From: Geosiphon pyriformis
Taxonomy: Eukaryota; Glomeromycota; Glomeromycetes; Archaeosporales; Geosiphonaceae
NCBI GenBank assembly: GCA_016748015.1
Contig: JAAOMT010000289.1
Location: forward strand, 631,639 to 695,638
Reading direction: 5' to 3'
DNA: 64,000 nt
The notes beneath the pieces are model-generated. The model was given only the letters and a program-made list of their open reading frames with translations. It did not search any database and had not been told where the DNA came from. The translations under genes and the position numbers were made by a program. Shown here one piece after another: positions 26,850-39,935 of the stretch. Position 1 is the first letter of the stretch; the number at the start of each line of letters is the position of its first letter.

Positions 26850-29355
26850 CTTGTTATAGATTGAAAAATCTTTCAATATTAAAAAAAATTAAGTTCTAAA
26901 GATTCAGTCTCAGTTTAATTTAATAAGGCTTTTGTATACATAAATAATCAGCTGTTGGATTCTAATAGAATTGCTACTGATCTGAAAGGATTTAATCTCC
27001 TTTGTTCTGCAAAGTTTTTGGAGATTCATAAGTATTTGCATAAGATTTGAATAGAAGAAATCAATGTTTACATGAATAGTTCTCTGAGGAGTCTGGGTAT
27101 TAAGAACATAGCTTATGGAATAGCTGCTTATTTTTCTGAAATTAAGTTGGGTGTTAGTATTAGAGTGCAGAGCTTTTTGTCCTCTATATTGTCTAAAATT
27201 TATGTGATTGTTCTAACATTAGAGTGCATTCTTTTATCTTGTTTAATTGTCTTATATACAGACAGCCAGACAGTCTTAGCCATGTGTTTGTTAGAATATG
27301 AACTGAACCAGCCTGACTTTCAAAATAAATTTTGGGTAGAGAGGCATCATATTGCTAATTTAATCAAATCTAAAAACATTTCAGTAAGATAGATAAAGAT
27401 AAAAGGGCATTTAGGTATCATTAATAATAACCAAACAAATGTTTTTACTTGTGCTGTTTCACAATTGAATGTTTTTTTTCCTATTAGAATTAATGAGAAG
27501 TTTTTTTTGGCTAATGGACAACCAGTCTTAAGTAATGCTCATTACTTTATCTGTGATGTTTACTATGTTATAAGTAGTGCTATGTGGAAGGTTGGGCCTA
27601 GTGTAAATGTTTTGGTCAGTTCAGTCATAAAGCCATAGATTAAGGGTGCACTGTTTCAGTTTAGCATCCAGATTTTTACATGTTAACCAGATTTACTAGT
27701 AAAAAGTTAGCTTCTTTGCATACATATTTGATAAAAACTGTACACAGAAAATTGTCTGTGGTTATTTAAAAATGGTTATATGACAAGAGTTATTCAAGTG
27801 TTTTGTGTTTGATATATAAAGATATAGAAGTATCTAATTATGTTTTTTATTGCTTCATAGAGGCCTTAATACATTTTAATATTGTTTTTTATCATATTAA
27901 ACTGTATATATTATTGGTAAAGAATTGTTTTTTTGTATTCTTTTTGGTATTAAATACACTTTCTAAAGCCACTGATGTTGGTATGTATGTTGTTACAGGT
28001 GAGTATTTCTACTGTTGAATTAAATAACAAACCTGTAACTTGGTGCTCAAAAGCTACTTCTATTGATAAAGTTCTGCAAGTGTTGTATTTGAAGGTTTTG
28101 ATGGAGTCCTTTGTATAATAGACAGAGATTCAATAGTGTCGATAGTAGATGTATTTTTTTAAGAGTTTTCCCAATTTCTTTCTCAGCTTGGTGGCTGGAT
28201 TTAGTCTGGCAGTTGTGCCCTTCTGGTAAGCTATCCGATAATATATAAAATCCTACCCTTATTTCTGGGTCTTTTACCAGGCTATTCTTGACATCAATAA
28301 CTCAGTGCTTAATCTTTTAATCAATTAGTATACAACAACAAAATCAAAGAAAGAAAGAAAATAAAATAAAGAAAAGAAAATAAAGAGAAATAGAGACAAT
28401 AAGCCAAGGCAATTTGGTATGTTAATATTCTGTCAATAGCCATGATCAAGAGCTATTGTTCCAGTATGGTTAAGTATCAATTATTATCAACATGAAGTGT
28501 TGATAGTAGAGAGTGGGTTGAGATATAGAATAATTATTTATTTGATGATTGGGAACTGGAATGTTGCTTAGATTAAATCTAAACTGAGAGGTTTGTTTTT
28601 TCAGCTTTTAATCCTACTGCTATATATATATAATTGAGATTCTTCAATTCTTCAATTCTTTGCGACAGGAATCCTGCAATTCTTGATGAAAGGAATCCTG
28701 GAATTCTGGAATCTTGCAATTCTTCATTGGGGAATCCTGAAATTTCTGGAATCCTGCAATTTCTCTGAGAGGAATTCTGAAATTCCATATTTACTACGTC
28801 TACTTCTGATTGGCTAATATCTACTGACTAATAATACTATATTTTCTATATTCTATGAGTAACAATGCTGCTTTATGCAAAGGCTTTGTATTTAGGAGTT
28901 GGGTCAAAGAAGTAGTTTCTGTGTTTTATGATAAGAGGAAGACTGTATTATCAATTATTGATTTTGTTCATTATATGGCTGAAAACCACTAGGTTAGATT
29001 ATGATTATTGAGATCTAAGTTTAAGACTAATATGAAAAAATGTGGTCTGATTCATGATACAGATGAATTTTTTATCCAGTGCATAGCTTATCTGTCATGC
29101 TTTTTAAAGATATTGTTTGTATGCTTGATATAATTGAATCTTTTACTGTTAGTTTTGGTTCATGAAAATAGTGTTTATTTTTTTTAAGTTTAGATGTTGA
29201 TAAAGAGATTGTTATAAGTGTATAGTGTTGTCTTAATTGGTCCAAGTGGCTGATTACATGTTGTTAATGCATGAATCACATTTAGTTTGATTTATTTTGT
29301 TTTGTTTCTGTATACTAGATAGTAGTTAGACTGTACTCATTAAATAATTAAAAAA
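26850..29355 (+). mobile_element. 5'-truncated LINE copy D (RNase H to 3' tail)
   Basis: Less AT-drifted than copies A and B. It starts within ORF2 just before RNase H. The RNase H relic at 27,072-27,392 contains VYMNSSLRSLG, LYTDSQTV and WVERHHIANLIKSK, with the first catalytic Asp as Asn and the Glu as Lys. After a solo LTR insertion the C-terminal part resumes at about 28,869 (LCKGFVFRSWVKE versus FCKEFVLKSWMDE). The 3' tail (GTGGCTGATTACATG, then TAGATAGTAGTTAGACTG) ends in a poly-A at about 29,340-29,355. Typical 5' truncation of a target-primed retrotransposon. Confidence 0.85.
27991..28864 (-). mobile_element. Solo LTR (reverse) of the gypsy family, nested in LINE copy D
   Basis: Starts TGTTACAGGTGA and ends GAGTAACA, the reverse complement of the LTRs at 40,004 and 49,270, at similar length (874 bp). 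The 4-bp flanks are ATGT (27987-27990) and ATGC (28865-28868), a target duplication with one transition. The interrupted LINE frame (TDVGMY, then LCKGFVF) is rejoined if the LTR and one copy of the duplication are removed. The GGAATTCC-type U3 repeats are at about 28,630-28,785. Another ORF track hit in this region on the minus strand is only these U3 repeats. Confidence 0.92.
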
Positions 29356-30340
29356 AAAAGATATAATTGTTTTTAATAAATTAATATTAAACAAAAATAG
29401 TTAATATATTTTGGTTTTATTAAATATAATTAGTTAATTATAAAATTAGATTTTAAAATATTATTTTTAATTATAAGTTTTTTTGAATTTTTTACAAATT
29501 TAATTGTATAATATAGTTTTAATTGACTTAAATAACTGGTTATATATAAATAAATACATAAATTATATTTAATTTAAAATATTTATTTGTTGCTTAATAT
29601 TAATTAATAGTTAAATTATATTTATTATGTATTATTACTTAAATAAAAAATAATAATAATAATATTATTATTATTAAATTAACTAAGTAAATATTAAAAT
29701 AATATAATAATAATAAATTTAAAATACCAAAAAAATATTAAAAATATTAAAAATACTAAAAATAATTATAAAATAACTATAAAATAAATAAAAATATAAA
29801 AATATTTTATATTACTAATAATATAATTTAGTTAACAAAAAAAATATTTAATAATTAAACAAAAGAATTAAAAATTATATATATCTTTAAATTAATATTA
29901 TCTTAAATAAATAAATTAAAAATACTATTATTATTATTAAATTTATTAACAATTAAATTATATTAACAAATAACAAAACTATAATTACTAATTTTATTAT
30001 TTTAAATCAATAACTTTTAATTATAACTATTTGTAAATAATTATTTTTTTAGTTTATTTTTTTGTTAAATAAATTTGTTAAAAAAAATATAATATTAAAT
30101 TATAAATAATCTAATAAAAATACATATTATAAATATAAAATTAACTTATTAAAATTTAATAATTTACCAAAAAACAAAAAATACCAAAATAATCTGTTAA
30201 AAAAGACAAAAAAATTAAATATTAAAAGTTATTAAATTATTGTATTTTTGTTTTTTATATAAAAAATTTCATTAAAAATTTTTAAATTAACAAAATTTTT
30301 ACATTTATTTATTATATAACAACATTAAATTATAAATTAA
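29356..30340. other. AT-rich spacer with another isolated LINE 3' tail
   Basis: At about 29,517-29,655 it reads ACTTAAATAACTGGTTATAT and later TTAATAGTTAAATTATATTT, the family 3' tail again, followed by TAA/AAT low complexity. No coding signal was recognised elsewhere. Confidence 0.5.
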
Positions 30341-32590
30341 AGTTTAATGAGCAAGATCCAACCACTATCTAATACAATATGACTACATAGGGTCTTAAAT
30401 TAAATGTGATTCATGTGTTTTCTACATATAACCAGCTATTCAAGCCAGTTCAAGCTATACTACATTGAAGCTTCTAAAAAAAATTTACCCAAAGCTGACA
30501 TCTTTTGAACAACAAAAAACAAAGTAACACTACAAGAAACCAATCCAACCAGCCACTCAGTTGTTTTTAAGCCATCAGATTTAACATCAATAGGTTCATG
30601 TTCTTAAAGAGATATCAGATTAGAGAACACTTCATCATCCAAATCAACTGAGTGCTCTGAATTACCAGACATGTCTATATCTTCCATGCAGCACTTCTTC
30701 TTTAATAAGACCACTTTCTTTTCCAACTTACCAACAACTTTACTAAAAGAACCCATATGCACCATAATCTCATTAATTTTAAGGCCAAGCTTGCTGTTTA
30801 AGACCAAATTACTATTGATAAATTGTTCAAACAATTTGACTAAAGAACCAACTGGCTTAACAATAGACTCAACCAAAGCAGAAAGCTTAGTTAAATCAGA
30901 TTCCAAAGAAGACAATCAGGACAGCACCATGAGATTACCAATAACAACTGAAGAAGATATGAGAGATGACAGAGATAGAAATTCAGATAAGCCCAAAGAA
31001 GCAAATGCTTTGACATAAGACATGGAACCAACAAAGCAGGGTGTAAACATCTTAGGAGACTTGAGAGGAAGAGACAGAAAAACCTTACAGTTAGCAGCCA
31101 AATAGTCCAATTCTTGACACTTAAAACAATGCCAACAACCAGGAGTTTCCCATTAGATATGGCACTTTTTTAGTGTACCAGTTTTGATAATAGCAAAGTT
31201 CAAATCAGCTTGAAAGCCAAATGTAACCAGAGCAAAATGAAGATGATGACCAGAATCAGAAAACTGAGGAATGAAACAAGTTCAACCACCAACCTGAGAA
31301 ACCATATTACTGATTTAAAAGACAGTGCAGCCAGGAGAAAAGTTAACCAACTTGGCCTTAAATTTATCACAAGACACAATTGTTTTTTGTTGATTCATAA
31401 AAAGAAGAATTTGAACACTATCTTTGCCCACCAAAACTGACCAGTAATTGAGGGCAGATGTAGCAGCATCCAAACTCTCAAAATGAACCATCACATATTG
31501 CCAAATACCAGCAGGTTTCATCACAACATAAGAGACACCACCAAACACACCAAGAGCTGTCTTAATGTCAATAGCAGATACACTTAAGGGCACATCATAC
31601 AGCACAACAACAGCAGAAAGAGAACCAAACTCAGAAACCACCAAAAACTTGGCAATTTTGAGAGTGACCAAATGTATAGAGTTTGTAAGCTCAACCAAAA
31701 AAACAGCATTCAAAGAACTTTGGGAAACAAACTCCATATGGAAGAGTTTTATATTGTTCTTAGAAACAGATCTTGTATCCAGAAAACCATGTACAAACTG
31801 GAACACAGTCTTAACATGAGCCAGTTTGATCTTAAAAGTAGCACCAAGCACTAGAGTAAAGACCACCCACCCAGCAAATTTTTAATAACTAACAATAGTT
31901 TTTCAAGCACCACCAGAAGTAGCACCAGAAACCAGAGGAAGAGATGATTCAGTTTCCATCTGATCAGTCCAGTTTTTAAGAACAGATGACCCAACAGAAG
32001 ATAGTTGTTTTGCTTCTAAAATCGGCAATGATCTGCCAGAAGACACCACATTTGGCAACACAGTTAGTGGTCGATCTTGGCCTATCTTGGATGATGTGCT
32101 GAATAATACAACAGAGATCTTATTTGAGATCTCATCTGAAACCACAAAGGGATTCAGTGTAATAATAGCAGAGATAAGTGACTGCCCCACTTTTCTGAAC
32201 TTTTGGTCTTTTTGACCATTTTTTTTAAAGAAGAGGTGCTAGCAGCACCTAATGTTGAAGCTATGATAGGGAAAACCAGTTTGTTAACTAATCTGTTATT
32301 AAAAATTTTTGGGCTCTTTGAAGGGGTAGAGGCAACACTAGGACTAATCCAAGTGTGTCTCTTTGAGAGAACTTTGACTGGTGAGAAACCAGCCAAAGAT
32401 GAAGAAGTTGCTTCAGTGGCTACTAAAGGCAGTTTATTATGATTACTGAGTAAAGAAAAGGCTTTTAAAACATTTTGCCTAGTTGCTTCTACAACAGAAA
32501 GAGCTCTTCTGGTTGAAATTTTATTAAATATTTCAAGACAGATATCAAGTGCAGCTTTTTTACTCTTTGCTCTGGTTGTGATCATAAAAT
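30341..32590 (-). mobile_element. ORF1-only retroelement (half-LINE-like), minus strand
   Basis: Reading the minus strand: an ORF1 relic from 32,585 to 30,604, then about 260 nt that match the LINE 3' tail (AGCTGGTTATATGTAG, ACACATGAATCACATTTAAT, TAGATAGTGGTTGGAT) and end at about 30,341. There is no endonuclease or reverse transcriptase between ORF1 and the tail. Ordinary 5' truncation would remove ORF1, not ORF2, so this resembles a half-LINE structure. It is moderately GC-rich, so probably younger than copies A and B. Confidence 0.75.
30604..32585 (-). pseudogene. LINE ORF1-like nucleic-acid-binding protein with disrupted zinc knuckle
   Basis: ATG at 32,585 opens MITTRAKSKKAALD. The ORF continues through pieces 32585-32154, 32190-31903, 31866-31315, 31110-30916 and 30915-30604, with stops that look like former Trp and Gln codons. 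There is an RRM-like block (VLYDVPLSVSAIDIKTALG, then GIWQYVMVHFE) at about 31,450-31,610. A zinc-knuckle site at 31,087-31,128 reads C-x2-C-x4-Y-x4-C, with Tyr where His is needed. C-terminal repeats of hydrophobic heptads (SLESDLTKLSALVESIVKP) suggest a coiled coil. ORF1 proteins of L1-like elements bind element RNA as chaperones. The same domain order is in the copies at 51.3-55.3 kb. Confidence 0.75.
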
Positions 32591-33240
32591 TAAAGAAACA
32601 AAGAACTATTTAATTATATTATATTATAAAAAATTATTTAAAAAAATTATTTATAATAATATAATAAAAAATATTTAATTATAAATAAAAATGGTTTTTT
32701 TTATTTAAATAACAATAATAATAATAGATTTATTAAAATAAATACAAATTTTATTTGGTTATATAATATAATATATTTATTTAAATTAATTATTACTAAT
32801 TATAAAAATTAAACAATTTGTGTTTTAAAATTTTTTTGTTTTTTAATATTATAATTAATAAAAAATAGAGTAAATAATTTTTGTTTTAATATTTAATCTA
32901 TTTTTAAAAATTAAATTAAATTATTTAATTGTTATTTAATTTTGTTAATCTTAGATTAAATTTTTAACTTTTTATATAAAACTAAGTATTTTAAAAAACT
33001 TTAAAGTTTTTAATCTTAAATTAATAATTAAACTATTATTTTTTTTTGCTTAAATAATAATAAAATTAAAACAGTAAAAAACTATTTTTTTGTAATATTA
33101 AAGTATTTTGTTTTTTTAGTATCTTTAATTATAATAAAATTTGAATTTTTTAATAAAAAATAAAGCTTTGGTTTTTTTGGTTATGTAATATTAATAATAA
33201 TTATAATATTTAGTTTTATTATAACCATAAACATTTTTTT
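32591..33240. other. AT-rich spacer between retroelements
   Basis: Low-complexity A/T with scattered poly-T runs. No recognisable feature. Confidence 0.5.
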
Positions 33241-33346
33241 TTTTCGTACATCCCAAATTCTCCAAAAAACACAATTTTGAAAGAAGTTTTTTTGTTTTTT
33301 CTATCTGTTTTATTTTACTATTTCTTTTATACACAACTCATTTGTT

Positions 33347-35254
33347 GTGGATATAGAGACTGCCTTTAGTGGCAGTTTGTCAAGTTTGAAGGCTCCTTTG
33401 AATGCTTCTTCTAGTCCTGTTGGTGGCTTTTTTTCACAAAAGAAAAGGGTTTCTCTTCGCAATGTCAAGCATTCTGGTGTTAAAAGTGGTGTTTCTTTGG
33501 CCAATCCTTATTCTGATGGGGGCATGTACTCTGATATGGAAAGTGATTCTAGTAGTAGTATTGTTAATAAAGTTCTGGTCAATAGTAGTGATAAGTCTTT
33601 TCTTGGTTCAGCAGCTACAACTTCTAAGGCAAAGAGAGTTAAAAATAATTTGGCCTGTGGTGCCTCTCTTGGTTCTCTGGATTATGACATAGATGATGAT
33701 GATAGTGGTTTCCTCCCTCTCCCTCTTGGTATTTCCTTGGAAAAAAAGTGGTTAAATTCTAAAATAATCAAAACTCAGGTGGAAGTTGCTGTGAAAAAAT
33801 CTTTTGCTCTGGACATTAGTCTCTTAGCTGTGGAAGGCAAATTGGCTATGGCCAAAACTCAAGTCATCAGAAAATTGTTTTTGAAAATCAATGGTTTTGG
33901 GGGGGCCACTACCTTCTCAAAATTTGAAGAGATCATCTGATCAACGTTTATTTCATCAGAAAGCATAGAAAAGGCTACATCATTGGCCAGAGAAAATAAC
34001 ATCATTGTAAACAGTGATCTTAAGAGACAAGGAATTCACTCAGATTGGGCCGTAGTAATCAAGGAAATTCCCATGGATACACCAAAGAAAATGATCATCG
34101 CCACAGTATTTGAGTTTGAAGAAATTAAGTCGATCAAAATCCAGTTAATTGGTTTATGGCAAAAGGCTGTGGTGGAATTCGCCAAACTGGAACAGGCTGT
34201 GTCTTTGGCTGCTAGGTGGTCCTTCCTGATTGGTAAAGACTCAGTTTGTGTGGCTATAACAGTAGGCGATTGTGAAACTTGGGCATCTAGAGATTGGTTC
34301 AGGGCACTTTTGTTTACTTTGCCAGTAGAAACTACTGCTCATGATCTTGAGAATCTTCTTGAAAGGGCTGGTGGAAAAACTTGTGTCATAAATTGGTCAT
34401 TGGAGACTGGTAATAGGGTCCGCTGTGCTGTTGTTTGTTTTGATTCTGATGAGGTTTTGGAGTCAGCTTTTCGCACAGAGCCAATCTTTGGTGGTGTAAA
34501 ACTCTCATGGGCTAGACTGGATTTGGTTCACTGTAAACAGTATGAGAAGTTCAGTTATTCTGCCTTGAAATGTGATGCTGAGGTTGCATCAGCTCTCAAA
34601 TCTTCAAAGTTTTTTATAAGGCTTGTCAACCTAAATACTCGTCTCCAGCTGGCCAAATTGTATGCAAAGAAAAATATACTAATCTCTCGTCCTGTTGTCT
34701 TTGGTGGCAAATTTTGGGCTCAAGTGGTCTCAGTTGCTTCAGTCTCTCATGGTTTTTGTGCTGGTTCTGGTTCCAGTTCCTCACCTTTCAGTGCTTTGAG
34801 TTCAGGTGGAGCACTTCCCCCTCTATCTGTGGTTAATTCTCCTTTGAATGCTCACTTAGCACTTCTAAAACGCTCTGTGGAGCTTTTGTCTGATCAAATT
34901 TCGAACATTCTTTTTCGTCTTGACAATATTGGTTCGGCACCCTTGGTGCCTTCCTCTCAAATGGTTCCTTCTGTGGTTGTTTCTCAGTTCCCAATCTCAG
35001 TTCCTCTTGTGGTTGCTAACTCTGACTTGGATTTTAACATGGCAGTTGATGATCTTTTTGTCCAGCCTACTTCTTTCTCTCCAGGTGTTACCAATTTGCT
35101 CTTGGGTCTGAGTAGTTCCAAAGTCTTGACTTCCAAAGTTGGTGGTCTGGAATTGAAGTTGGTTGCCTTTGACATCTTTATTGGTTCGATTTTGGCTAAG
35201 TTAGATCAGTTGTGTGCTGGCTCAAGTTCTTCAGTTATCTCTTTATTACAATGA
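33347..35254 (+). pseudogene. LINE C ORF1 (RRM-like, zinc knuckle lost)
   Basis: One frame from 33,347 to the TGA at 35,252-35,254, broken by a TGA at 33,938-33,940 (context EEII, stop, STFISS; an Arg codon CGA is the likely ancestor). No ATG opens the frame at its left end (GTG at 33,347), so the original start is uncertain. The Ser/Asp-rich N-terminus is followed by conserved ORF1 blocks, including GKDSVCVAI and GGKTCVINWSLETGNRVRC. The zinc-knuckle position at 34,532-34,573 reads C-x2-Y-x4-Y-x4-C, so one Cys and the His are replaced by Tyr. The C-terminus is rich in Ser/Val with weak heptads. The stop codon overlaps the ORF2 start as ATGA. Confidence 0.85.
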
Positions 35255-38200
35255 CCAGTTTTATTTGGAAAATTGCCATGTGTAATGTTAGGGGAATGAA
35301 CAATCCTACAAAACAGGAGGACATTTTTTGCTGGCATAAGGAGTCTGGTAGTTTGACCTCGATTGTCACAGAAACCAAGTTGTGTTCCAGTTCACAACCA
35401 TGGATCATGAAAAGGTTTGAGGGTGTTCAGGTTTTTACGTCTGGTCTGGATGTTGGGTTTTGTGGGGCTAATATGGCCATTTTTGTAAACAATTCTCTGG
35501 CTCGTTATGTTTCCAAAGTCGAGAAAGTAAAGGGCAGAGTTCTTTCAATTTGTCTTTTGTTCAAGAACAAGCTTTCTGTGTCTGTCATTGGGTTTTATGC
35601 CTGTGCATCTGGTGGTGACCATTTTGCTCAAACTTCTATTATTAATGCATTTATTGCTAATATTGTCAACAAAAGTTCTTTTGTTGTTTTGGGTGAGGAC
35701 TTCAATAAAGACAATTCAGTCAAGGGAGTGAGTCTTAGAAAATGTTTAGGTTTGGGTCTAGTTAATGTTTTTAGTGGCCACTTTCTAGCTAAGATTCCTA
35801 CTTGGAGTAATTCAAGAAGTGTTAGCAAGGTTTTAGACTACATTCTAATTAGTAACTCTTTGATTTCAGCTGTTGTGGATTGTGATATTAGTTCTGTTTC
35901 GGAATTTTTTAACACAGATCACTTGGCTGTCTCAATGTCTATTGGGCTGGGTGGTCTTCTGGATGCTCATTTGAACAGCATCCACAAGCATGTTAATAAA
36001 GATTGCTGGAAGTTTAAGATTAAGGATGCTGATGAAAAAAAGTGGGCATGTTTCAAAGAACTTTCTGAGTGTGCGTTTTTGGGTTCTCTGGATAGGTTTA
36101 AGATGGCTGAGGATGGTGGCAACTTGGATAGAATGTGGGAAGTGCTGGCTGAAGCCATGACTGCTTCTGCTAAAGAAAATTTTTCAAGACATTGGTATAG
36201 TGAGTTTGATTGTGCTAAGAATAGACTTTCTTCTAAATTTTCCAGGTTAGAGCTGTTGGTTGCCAAGTTATTAAAAGTGCTGAAACTGGATGATACATTG
36301 GGCTTTAATTGTCTGGCTGATACTTGGTTTAAAGTTGACCCTTCCGAAGCTTCCAAAGTTCTTGGTATGGTTGGGGATGGTGTGAGTTCTGCTGGCTTGA
36401 TAAGTCATCTTTTAAAGGTTAGAAAGCAATATAGAAAGTCCAAATATTATGAATCTGAGGTGGCCAAAAGATCTGTTATTATGACACGATTGATAAGTGT
36501 ATGAAAAAGTTTGATATAGACAAAGGTAGGATGATTCAGAGCATCTTGGAGTGACTCTTTTGCAAAGTTGTTCTGGATCATTTGGTTGTTGGTAATTCTC
36601 TTATTTTGGAACCTAATGAAGTGAAGCTCAAAGTGGATGACATCATGGTTAATTGGACCAGAAAGTGGAATGCTCTTCCTGTTCTGTCTGGTCCTTGGGC
36701 ACAACAATATGTTCCTTTGGCTTATGTTAATGATGGTGCCTTTAGTCTGGTCATGTGTGATATTACCATGTGTGAGATGTCTTTAGTTATAAGCAATCTT
36801 CCTGATGGCAAAGCTGCTGGTTTGTCTGGTATCACCAATGAACTTTGAAAACATGCTGGCTGTTTGGTTTTGAAGTGTTTGTTATCTTTGCTGAACTTTT
36901 GTTTGTGTTTTGGTAATGTTTTGGTCTGTTGGAAAGAGATCTGGATGTCTATGATTCCTAAGCCTTATGATTGGAATGGCATTTTGTCGAATACATGGCC
37001 AATTGCACTGATTAAAATGGCCAGAAAGATTCTGTCAAAAGTACTCTCAGACAGGATCTCTCTTGCTTGTAGTGAGTTTGATGTTCTCCATGATAACAAC
37101 TTTTCTGTCCTCAAAAGCACTTCCACTCAGTTACCAATTTCAGCTGTGGGTTCAATTGTGGAGGATGTTTTGGAAAAAGGTTGTGAACTTTGGCTGGTTC
37201 TTTAAGACATGTGCAAAACATATGACTCTATTAGTTGGCCTCATTTGGAAGCTAGTTTATGCTATATCAAAATGTGTGGCAAGTTCATCGAGTTTTTTGG
37301 CAACATTCACAACAATCGCTTCAACAGAATCATAACAGATTTTGGCCTTTCTGATGAATACAAAGTTCTTGATGGTTTAGATCAGGGTGAAGTTTTCTCA
37401 CCTCTTTTATGGAGAATTTTTTACGACTTTTTGTTATGTAAAGTTGCGAGACAAGATCATTTGTGTGGTTATTGGATCAATTCAAACTTTGTAACAAAAA
37501 CTGGAAGGATTGAGACTAGTGGGGGTATAATGTCTTTTTTCGTGGCTGGTGCCTTTGTCGATGACACTATTTGGGTGGAAAATGGGCAAGCCTCTACACA
37601 GCATATTTTTAATGTGGCCAGTGAGTTTTTCCTCATTAATAACATTAACATAAACAATGAAAAGATGGTTGCCATTCTTATCAACAAGAGAGTGGGGGTT
37701 CCTGTTTTATCCATCAATGGCCAGGCTATCGCTGTTGCCAATCCTGATGTGAGTTATTAATATTTGGATATTTTCTTGTCCACTGATGGTTTGTCTAAGC
37801 CAAGTCTTGCCAAAGCCAATTCAGATATTAGGTTCTTCTCAAATATGGTTCTCTGGAAGGCTGTCTCTGATAAACAATTCTTTTATCTGGTTTCAGCTGT
37901 TTTGCAGCCCATAGTCAGTTATTAGACACAGTTTAATTTTGTTTTCAAAGCTGTTTGTCTAAAATGTGACGTTCTAATTAGAAAAAATCTTAGGTTGAAA
38001 GCCAATTTGCCGAGAAACTTTCCCAATAAGGCATTGCACCATTCCTCTTTTTATGGACTGAAATTTTTTGAACAGTTGCAAACTAAATGCAAGATAGCTT
38101 TTATTGTGCAATTTGCAAATTCTTCTGAAATTCTTGGCTGCCTGTTCGAACATCAATTTTTGGATTTGCAGATTTTGTGCTGGATTCTGCTGAATCCTCT

Positions 38201-39935
38201 TCAATATCCTGTTAGGCTAAGAGTAAACACTTCAAACAATTTTCTAGCAGGTATGGTTCATATATTTCTTGAAAACAAGCTGTCTTTGTATAACAGGCTT
38301 TCCTGTGCTTTTCACTCTCCTGGCCATTTCCCAATGTCATTGGTATTGGGTGATCCTTTGTATTTGAATGTGGTTTGCTCCTTGAAAATTGCTGGTGTGG
38401 CATATGGTAACTAACTTCTAGACAAAAATGGTTCTGTTGTTAGTTGGCATACATTTCACCAATGGAAAAGACTTGGTTCTAGAGGCCCTGTGCTTTTATG
38501 GTTTTTAAAGGCCTCCACTCACTTAAATAGTTGTTTGCATGCTCCTCCTCCTGCAAGTTTAGCTTCTGTCTGTGCTAGTGTTTTAGATTCGACGTTTTTT
38601 GCCGATATTTGTAAGGAGATTTATGGATTGTGGGCTGATGGGATTGATGTTTATACTGACAGTTCTCTTAAAGGCTTGGGTATGTTTTAGGTGGTGTGTG
38701 GTGCTGCCGCTTATTTTCCTAGCTTGAACAAAGATTTAGGGGTGGAGATACATGATGTGCTGTCTTCGACCCTGGCTGAATTACAGGCTGTTGTCCTGGT
38801 TCTGGAGTGTGTTCCTGCCTCTGTTTTAGTGGCTTTACACACAGATAGTCAAGCGGCTATTGATACATGTGTGGCCAAATTGGGTCTCTTACAGCTGGAT
38901 TGTCGCAATAGTTGCTGGATAGAAAGGCACCATGTGGTTGATTTGATTAAATCCAAAGATCTGACTGTTCACTATATCAAAGTCAAAAGTCATGCTGGCA
39001 TTGCTAGTAATGTTATGACTGACATTTTTGCTGAACAAGCTGCACACTCTAGGGTCTCTCTCCCTGCCAGAATTAATTGTAGATATGTGATTGCTAATAG
39101 TAAGCCAGTTTTTGGTAATGTCCACCATTTTGTACATGACATTTTTCATTCCATTTGCAAGTTTCAGTAGGAGGTGGGTCCTGGCCAAGGAGTTTTGTCT
39201 TGTTTGTTTGGTCTGGTTGTCGATTGGAATAATACTGCTCTAGTTTGGCACCCTGACTCTCATATGCTCTCTGGGAGTATGTGTTGAGCCACTGCTGCTC
39301 TTTGTACATACTTCATGAAGGCTGTTCATTTCAAGTTGCCTGTTGCTGTTCAAAAGAGGCTGTATAATAAAGATTACTCTGGTGTGTCATGTCTATTTTG
39401 TGGTGATGTGGAACTCTCCAATCACAGCTTTACTTGTGTTAAGGATGTTTTTGTGCGGTCAGATATTTTGGGTGACTTTGGTGGTTTGTGGAAAACTCTG
39501 ATGGGTCTTGATCTACTGTCACTGTCTTTTGTGTTGTGAGATCTCTTTCTGGGAATGTCTGATGTTGGTTTGTATTTGGTTTTTTGCAAGGAATTTGTTC
39601 TCAAAAGTTGGATGGATGAGACCATTGCTTCTCTCGGTAACAAGAAGAAAGCAGCCTTTGTGGTAGTAGATTTTGTCCATCATTTGGCTGAGAGTCATAG
39701 GATAAATCTCTGGCTTTTTAGAACTAAGTTCAGGTCTGACATGAAGAGGAGTGGTTTGATTAGTAATGATGTTGTTGTGGCCAGTGCTCCTAGTGTGGGT
39801 GCTCTGTCTCTCTCAGCTGGCATGGTCTGTCTTACTGGTGTGTTGGATTCTCTTGATGTCAGTTTCAGTTTTAGGAATAGGTTCTTGTTTTTGTCTGGTG
39901 CTGTTTATAGGGTTAGTGTTTCTATAAGTGTGTAA
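35251..39935 (+). pseudogene. LINE C ORF2: endonuclease, reverse transcriptase, RNase H
   Basis: ATG 35,251 opens MTSFIWKIAMCNVRGMNN. Endonuclease (to about 35,960): NVRG, TETKL, GFYAC, GEDFNKD and a terminal TDHLAVSMS. The frame changes once near 36,470-36,485, then stays constant to 39,935 with TGA, TAA and TAG codons at about 36,552, 36,846, 37,203, 37,758, 37,923, 38,412, 38,688, 39,168, 39,285 and 39,537. RT: GKAAGLSGITNEL, WPIALIKMARKILSK, LDQGEVFSPLLWRIFYDF and F-V-D-D at 37,554-37,565. RNase H keeps D (38,658), E (38,778) and D (38,844) with the YIKVKSHAG block. The C-terminal region has C-L-F-C-G-D. Full-length architecture, but not translatable; many stops are one transition away from Arg, Gln or Trp. 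Confidence 0.9.

Noticed and set aside
28579-28788. 69-aa minus-strand ORF with repeated motifs as a repeat protein
   Set aside because: It is the U3 GGAATTCC-type repeat of the solo LTR read as protein.
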